NCBI GenBank assembly: GCA_949128015.1
Contig: CASBRC010000172.1
Span: 1 to 9,128, forward strand
Length of the DNA: 9,128 bases
Reading direction: 5' to 3'
Origin: Synechococcales cyanobacterium PMM_0003
GTDB taxonomy: Bacteria > Cyanobacteriota > Cyanobacteriia > Pseudanabaenales > Pseudanabaenaceae
The notes beneath the pieces are model-generated. The model was not told where the DNA came from. It did not search any database and worked only from the letters and a program-made list of their open reading frames with translations. Shown one piece after another: positions 5,880-9,128 of the stretch. How positions within the stretch are numbered: position 1 is the stretch's first letter; every line of letters starts with the position of its first letter. Position numbers and translations under genes: made by a program.

Positions 5880-7382
5880 TTATCTAAAAAGATTATTGAC
5901 TAATGAGAAAGGGGCCACAATATTACCAAGAAATCTAGTAGTAGAATTAAGGATGCTCGAACCAAAGGATGGACGCACCACAATCACATCGCGATCGCGT
6001 AATCCTGGATTTGATTCTTCATTTAGAGGAAGATTCAAGTCAGCAACTAGATTGCGACGCATGATCGAACCATCGGGATTAACCCGATAAAGCTCAACGG
6101 AACGCCAATCTGCATCGTTAGTCAGTCCACCCGCAAAAGAAATTGCTTCTGTAAATGAACTATTTGGTCTAAGTTGTAAAGGACCTGGTCGAACTGCTTC
6201 GCCAACTACTTGTACAGTGATCGCGGTGGGTGAAAAAGTCGCTTTAGCAACTTGTAAATACTCAGTGGGATTTGTTTTCTCCAGTCGAGGAACAGTAATC
6301 AGATCCCCATCCGTAAGGGTAATGTCTTGGCTGAGATCGGCTTTGGTAATTAAATCAAGCAAATTTGCTTTTACAATCGTGCGCTGTCCTCTATCATTCA
6401 AACGGGAAATCTGCACATTGCGAATATCAGCTATTTCCGTAACTCCATTTGCTGACTGTAAAGCCCGACTTAAAGTAACTGGACCACCACCTGATGTAGT
6501 CCCAGCCGCAGTGGTTGCACCTGTCAGCCCCGTGGGAATCACTCCTGTTCGTGAGTAAACTAGAGTTTGTGGCCCAATCCGATTTACTTCTCCCACGATC
6601 GCAACTTGAATGGTAAATGTGTCAGGCGAAAAAGTAGAATTGCTGACTGTACGAGTCTGTGAGGCACTTGCCTCAGACAATGTTGGTACAAGAATTGAAT
6701 CCCCATCAAGAATGCGAACATCTTGGCTAATGTCACCTTTTTCTAGTAAGTCTTGAAGGTTAACCTTAATAACGCGACGACCTAAAGTACCGTTACGGCG
6801 AGAAATTTGAATATTACTAATATCTGCTCTTGAGGTAATTCCTGATGCCGACTCCAATGCTCTTGTTAACGTTGCGGCATTACTGCCTGTTCCCGCAGTG
6901 CCCACATAAGTCAAAAACCTTGGTCCTGGGCGATTGACTTCTCCTACGATCGCAATATTTAGTGGGCGAGGAGAAACCAAGGAAATATTGACAATGTTAC
7001 GCACTAGAAATGGATTTAACTTTTCACGGAGTAAAGCATTTGCCTCATCTAGCCCCAATCCCTCTAATTTGACTGCGCCAATTAATGAAACATTGATTGT
7101 GCCATCAGGTGCGATCGTTTGATTTCCCGATAGCTCTGGTACATTAAAAACTTCGATCTTGATAGTATCGCCTGCCCCGAGAGTGTAGCGAAAGGTATCT
7201 TGAGATTCACCGACACTTAGCGTTTGTGCGCCACCATTAAGCCTAACAAATGGTTTGAGATTGGAATTTGACGATGCTGGTGCAGATGGCTTGTCAATTG
7301 TGGTGGTCTGCGCCCAAACAGGAATGGGAATAAAGGCAATTAATGTCAAAAAAATTAATTTGCTAACTTGAGATATGTGCAT
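5880..7382 (-). CDS. Polysaccharide export protein with three SLBB domains
   Basis: Numbered from the ATG at 7382, this is a 500-residue secreted protein. A signal peptide (1-24, ending VWA-Q) is followed by a low-complexity linker, a Poly_export domain (about 65-136, with LGAGDTIKIEVFNVPELSG), and three SLBB domains at about 141-234, 256-365 and 387-470. A C-terminal segment (473-500, ending VNNLFR) may insert in the outer membrane, as in Wza. There is no lipobox cysteine, unlike Wza itself. It probably forms the outer-membrane or periplasmic channel for an exopolysaccharide. SLBB1 and SLBB2 are close repeats with long serine/threonine/glycine-rich inserts. I place the start at 7382 because AAGGAG (7395-7390) lies 7 nt before that ATG and the peptide then begins as a clean signal sequence. 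The upstream in-frame ATG at 7406 would add 8 residues. It is first in the operon with the UXS gene (5-nt gap). Confidence 0.93.
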   Translation of the reverse strand: MHISQVSKLIFLTLIAFIPIPVWAQTTTIDKPSAPASSNSNLKPFVRLNGGAQTLSVGESQDTFRYTLGAGDTIKIEVFNVPELSGNQTIAPDGTINVSLIGAVKLEGLGLDEANALLREKLNPFLVRNIVNISLVSPRPLNIAIVGEVNRPGPRFLTYVGTAGTGSNAATLTRALESASGITSRADISNIQISRRNGTLGRRVIKVNLQDLLEKGDISQDVRILDGDSILVPTLSEASASQTRTVSNSTFSPDTFTIQVAIVGEVNRIGPQTLVYSRTGVIPTGLTGATTAAGTTSGGGPVTLSRALQSANGVTEIADIRNVQISRLNDRGQRTIVKANLLDLITKADLSQDITLTDGDLITVPRLEKTNPTEYLQVAKATFSPTAITVQVVGEAVRPGPLQLRPNSSFTEAISFAGGLTNDADWRSVELYRVNPDGSIMRRNLVADLNLPLNEESNPGLRDRDVIVVRPSFGSSILNSTTRFLGNIVAPFSLVNNLFR

Positions 7383-7389
7383 AAAAGTA

Positions 7390-7395
7390 CTCCTT
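7390..7395 (-). promoter_or_regulatory. Shine-Dalgarno site that sets the export-protein start
   Basis: On the minus strand AAGGAG is followed by a 7-nt spacer and ATG at 7382-7380. It is the best ribosome site in the window, since most other starts have none. It lies downstream of the alternative ATG at 7406 and so favours the shorter reading frame. Confidence 0.75.
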
Positions 7396-7435
7396 AATCC
7401 AACCATCTCGTCATTAAAAACTGAACTTCTGTCAT

Positions 7436-7477
7436 AATAATAGAGGTGGTTTTAATACAATAATAGAGACAGTTTTT
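7436..7477. promoter_or_regulatory. 23-bp-spaced direct repeat in the divergent promoter region
   Basis: AATAATAGAG-GTG-GTTTT (7436-7453) recurs as AATAATAGAG-ACA-GTTTT (7459-7476), 15 of 18 positions alike. The 23-bp period is close to two helical turns. It lies between the divergent export operon and the HAD-ribE unit. On the minus strand TATTAT falls inside the first copy and could be the -10 box for the export operon. The layout suits a two-site operator, but the regulator is unknown. Confidence 0.4.
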
Positions 7478-7494
7478 AAAAGATTTGGCAGCTA

Positions 7495-7523
7495 TTGTAT
7501 CAATACACATAATAGTTTATATC
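7495..7523 (+). promoter_or_regulatory. Candidate sigma-70 promoter for the HAD-ribE unit
   Basis: TTGTAT (7495-7500) and TATATC (7518-7523) are separated by 17 nt, a standard spacing, and would start transcription about 15 nt before the ATG at 7544. The boxes are imperfect, and AT-rich sequence produces such matches by chance. Confidence 0.3.
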
Positions 7524-7543
7524 AGTAATTTCAACGAAATATA

Positions 7544-8290
7544 ATGCGATCGCCTCAGGTTATTTATCTAGATGCCGTTGGTACTCTATTTGGTATTAAA
7601 GGTAGCGTTGGCGAACAGTATGCCAGAATTGCTACGGATTTTAGGGTTAGCCTTGATCCTGATTTGGTAAACAGAGCTTTTTATAGCTGTTTTCAAGCAG
7701 CACCAAGGGTTGCATTTCCTAATTTGCTACAGCATGATCTCCCAAAAGCCGAGTATGAATGGTGGCGATCGCTTACCGAGCAGACTTTTAGTCAGACAGG
7801 GGATTTAACGAAATTTCTAGATTTTGAGGCGTTTTTCAAGAGCCTCTATGCTTACTTTGCGACGGCTGAGCCTTGGTTTGTCTACGATGATACATACTTA
7901 GCACTGGATGCATGGAAGCAAAAAGGTATTACTTTAGGTGTGTTATCAAATTTTGACAGTCGCATCTACTCAGTTATGGCAGCCTTAGGGCTAAAAGATT
8001 ATTTTAGTTCGATCACGATCTCCACCGAAATTGGGGCGGCTAAGCCAGATCCCTTAATCTTTGAAATGGCTCTAGCTAAGCATCAAATTGAGCGATCGCC
8101 AGATTTGGCTTGGCATATTGGCGATAGTTTTGGTGAAGACTATGCAGGTGCTTGTGCGGTCGGTATTAACGCATTTTGGCTAGATCGCGATCGCAAACCG
8201 ACGACTAATCCAGCGAAGCAAGCAGCCCGTAAAATTGATAAGTTAACTTCTCTACTAATAACAGAGGGTGCTTCGCGCTCTCTGTTATAA
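7544..8290 (+). CDS. HAD superfamily hydrolase, subfamily IA (REG-2-like)
   Basis: A 248-residue haloacid dehalogenase-like hydrolase. Motif I is LDAVGTLF (9-16) with nucleophile Asp10, motif II is VLSNFDSR (133-140) with Ser135, motif III is GAAKPDP (164-170) with Lys167, and motif IV is HIGDSFGEDYAGA (191-203) with Asp194 and Asp199. The helical cap lies between motifs I and II. Position +2 from the nucleophile is Val12 rather than the Asp that acts as general acid/base in most HAD phosphatases. The DAVGT form is familiar from REG-2-like proteins, so this is probably a family trait, and it leaves the reaction open. The gene is 6 nt upstream of riboflavin synthase, so the two are likely co-transcribed. 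The last codons (from Ala234 or so) and the stop lie in or next to a palindromic repeat. The start is fixed by the position of motif I; no Shine-Dalgarno sequence is seen. Confidence 0.93.
   Translation: MRSPQVIYLDAVGTLFGIKGSVGEQYARIATDFRVSLDPDLVNRAFYSCFQAAPRVAFPNLLQHDLPKAEYEWWRSLTEQTFSQTGDLTKFLDFEAFFKSLYAYFATAEPWFVYDDTYLALDAWKQKGITLGVLSNFDSRIYSVMAALGLKDYFSSITISTEIGAAKPDPLIFEMALAKHQIERSPDLAWHIGDSFGEDYAGACAVGINAFWLDRDRKPTTNPAKQAARKIDKLTSLLITEGASRSLL
8258..8288. repeat. 14-bp palindromic repeat at the 3' end of the HAD gene
   Basis: Arms 8258-8271 and 8275-8288 pair over 14 bp, with two G-T wobbles, around a TTC loop. The apex GGGTGC-TTC-GCGCTC matches the style of the hairpins at 15-75 and 8964-9028. 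The repeat overlaps the HAD coding region and reaches the first base of its TAA stop (8288-8290), so it supplies most of the final residues TEGASRSLL. Confidence 0.7.
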
Positions 8291-8296
8291 AAATCT

Positions 8297-8941
8297 ATGT
8301 TTACTGGACTTGTTCAAACCATTGGTATTATTGAGCAGCGCGATCGCGATCGCCTTGTGATTCATTGTCCTGATCTGGTCGCTAAAATTGCGATCGGTGA
8401 TAGTGTTGCGGTTAATGGGGTATGTCTCACTGCAACTCAAGTTTCTGATGCTAGTTTTATAGCTGATGTCTCACCTGAAACTCTAGGGCGTACTAATTTT
8501 AGCGATCGCAAATTAAAGTATGTCAATCTGGAAACGGCTCTAGCTGTTGGTGATAGAGTCGGCGGTCATTTTGTTTCAGGACATATTGATGGTATTGGTA
8601 AATTATGCGATCGCGCCATAATTGGTAATTCGTGGGAGCTAGGGTTTGAGGCAATTCCTGAAGTAGCGCGTTACATCGTATTTAAGGGCAGTATCGCCAT
8701 AAATGGCATCAGTCTCACGGTTTCTTACTGCAACGACTCAGGCACAAATTTTCGAGTCGCTGTCATTCCCCACACCTATGACAACACCACTTTAAAAGAT
8801 CTCGATATTGGTAGCTCAGTTCATTTAGAGGGTGATTTGCTTGGTAAATATGTAGAGAAATTCCTTAAATTTAACAATAGTACTTATGCTTCTCCAACAG
8901 CCCCAATTACTCCAGAGTTTCTGATAGAAAATGGCTGGTAA
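8297..8941 (+). CDS. ribE: Riboflavin synthase, alpha chain
   Basis: A 214-residue enzyme that dismutates two 6,7-dimethyl-8-ribityllumazine molecules into riboflavin and the pyrimidine precursor, the last step of riboflavin synthesis in the cytosol. It has the family's two similar lumazine-binding beta-barrel halves. The first has MFTGLV (1-6), GDSVAVNGVCLT (34-45), DVSPETLGRT (57-66) and GDRVGGHFVSGHIDG (85-99). The second has GSIAINGISLTVS (131-143), VIPHTYDNTTL (156-166) and EGDLLGKYVEKFL (178-190). The MFTG start is typical and fixes the initiation codon. Length is normal. It is second in a probable two-gene unit with the HAD hydrolase; no FMN riboswitch-like leader is seen upstream. Two overlapping HIP1 sites encode RDRDR (15-19). 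Confidence 0.97.
   Translation: MFTGLVQTIGIIEQRDRDRLVIHCPDLVAKIAIGDSVAVNGVCLTATQVSDASFIADVSPETLGRTNFSDRKLKYVNLETALAVGDRVGGHFVSGHIDGIGKLCDRAIIGNSWELGFEAIPEVARYIVFKGSIAINGISLTVSYCNDSGTNFRVAVIPHTYDNTTLKDLDIGSSVHLEGDLLGKYVEKFLKFNNSTYASPTAPITPEFLIENGW
8340..8353. repeat. Two overlapping HIP1 octamers
   Basis: GCGATCGCGATCGC contains two HIP1 sites sharing two bases (8340-8347 and 8346-8353). Single HIP1 sites that I find elsewhere start at 271, 1542, 2339, 2904, 3121, 4116, 4305, 5991, 7546, 7765, 8092, 8187, 8502 and 8607. HIP1 is the hallmark repeat of many cyanobacterial genomes and supports the host assignment. Confidence 0.95.
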
Positions 8942-8963
8942 GTCCCGCACTGGTCTATACAAG

Positions 8964-9028
8964 CAGTAAAACCCAAGAATTAGCATTGCGGCGCTTCGCG
9001 CCGCAATGCTAATTCTTGGGTTTTACTG
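8964..9028. repeat. Perfect 31-bp hairpin repeat
   Basis: Arms 8964-8994 and 8998-9028 are perfectly complementary over 31 bp with a TTC loop. The apex is GCGGCGC-TTC-GCGCCGC and the arms continue outward as AATGCTAATTCTTGGG. It lies 22 nt after the ribE stop. There is no T-run directly after it, so it is better read as a dispersed palindromic repeat than as a standard terminator, although it may protect the 3' end of the transcript. Confidence 0.85.
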
Positions 9029-9032
9029 TCGG

Positions 9033-9069
9033 AGCTGTAGCGTACGCGCAGCGTGCGCTACAGCTTTTT
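9033..9069 (+). terminator. Terminator-like hairpin downstream of ribE
   Basis: Arms 9033-9047 and 9051-9065 pair over 15 bp with one T-G wobble around a GCA loop, and TTTTT (9065-9069) closes it on the plus strand. This is a normal Rho-independent layout for the HAD-ribE transcript. The stem sequence AGCTGTAGCG...CGCTACAGCT also resembles palindromes scattered in cyanobacterial genomes, so it may be a repeat used as a terminator. Confidence 0.65.
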
Positions 9070-9074
9070 GGATT

Positions 9075-9128
9075 TTAGTTGTTTATTGCGTCAACCCACT
9101 TATTGATTGCAAAAAGATTGCGTAGTGA
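9075..9128 (-). CDS. Possible C-terminal end of a minus-strand gene (partial)
   Basis: Reading the minus strand from the window edge gives an open frame of 17 codons, SLRNLFAINKWVDAINN, ended by TAA at 9077-9075. It would converge on ribE across the terminator-like hairpin, a sensible arrangement. The peptide looks like a plausible helical C-terminus, but it is too short to identify, and an open frame of this length is common by chance. Confidence 0.3.
   Translation of the reverse strand, partial: SLRNLFAINKWVDAINN

Noticed and set aside
6217..6558. 113-codon open frame on the plus strand
   Set aside because: It lies wholly opposite the export protein's SLBB region, has no recognisable motif and is explained as the antisense shadow of a real gene.
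7540..7545. TATAAT directly at the HAD start
   Set aside because: It overlaps the ATG that must precede motif I, so it cannot be the -10 box for this coding sequence.
8291..8296. FMN riboswitch or other leader before ribE
   Set aside because: There are only 6 nt before ribE, and I recognise no FMN-aptamer signature in the 161 nt before the HAD gene.
1..9128. CRISPR array, tRNA, rRNA, intact insertion sequence or prophage
   Set aside because: I see no regularly spaced direct repeats, tRNA-like cloverleaf, rRNA signature or transposase in the window.

Overview
This window is a piece of a cyanobacterial chromosome. The evidence is 16 copies of the cyanobacterial HIP1 octamer GCGATCGC in 9.1 kb, where chance predicts well under one. 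There is also a tocopherol/plastoquinone-type methyltransferase that closely resembles Synechocystis Sll0418, and a DUF1830 protein, a family I know only from cyanobacteria. The moderately AT-rich composition and the GC-rich palindromic repeats with a GGYGC-TTC-GCRCC apex recall Pseudanabaena-like or Nostoc-like genomes, but the genus is an inference.

Layout. Bases 1-207 hold no gene but are dense in inverted repeats: a 29-bp hairpin, a perfect 20-bp palindrome inside a larger imperfect inverted repeat, and a flanking duplication. A plastoquinol/tocopherol methyltransferase follows (208-1191, +), then an AT-rich gap that may encode a 23-residue amphipathic peptide. Next come a DUF1830 protein and an MBOAT O-acyltransferase, only 3 nt apart (1383-3242, +). 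Between the MBOAT gene and its convergent neighbour lie the remains of a YhcG/DUF1016-type PDDEXK nuclease gene, with its middle deleted and a frameshift, and a strong bidirectional terminator.

The minus strand from 7382 down to 3504 carries a probable exopolysaccharide operon: an SLBB outer-membrane export protein, UDP-glucuronate decarboxylase (UDP-xylose synthase) and UDP-glucose 6-dehydrogenase. The two enzymes form a complete UDP-glucose to UDP-glucuronate to UDP-xylose route, and the export protein fits secretion of a polymer containing these sugars. The nearby MBOAT protein could acylate a cell-surface polymer, although it is on the other strand. A 19-bp hairpin separates the two sugar genes.

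A divergent promoter region (7383-7543) carries a 23-bp-spaced direct repeat that could be an operator. It leads rightward into a HAD-like hydrolase and riboflavin synthase, 6 nt apart (7544-8941, +). The HAD gene's last codons and stop lie inside a palindromic repeat. The window ends with a perfect 31-bp hairpin, a terminator-like hairpin and possibly the last 17 codons of a minus-strand gene.

Most genes here are ordinary housekeeping or cell-surface functions. I do not see a clear new defence or mobile system. The points most worth a second look are the palindromic repeat family, the micropeptide candidate, the nuclease remnant, the DUF1830-MBOAT pair and the HAD-ribE pairing.
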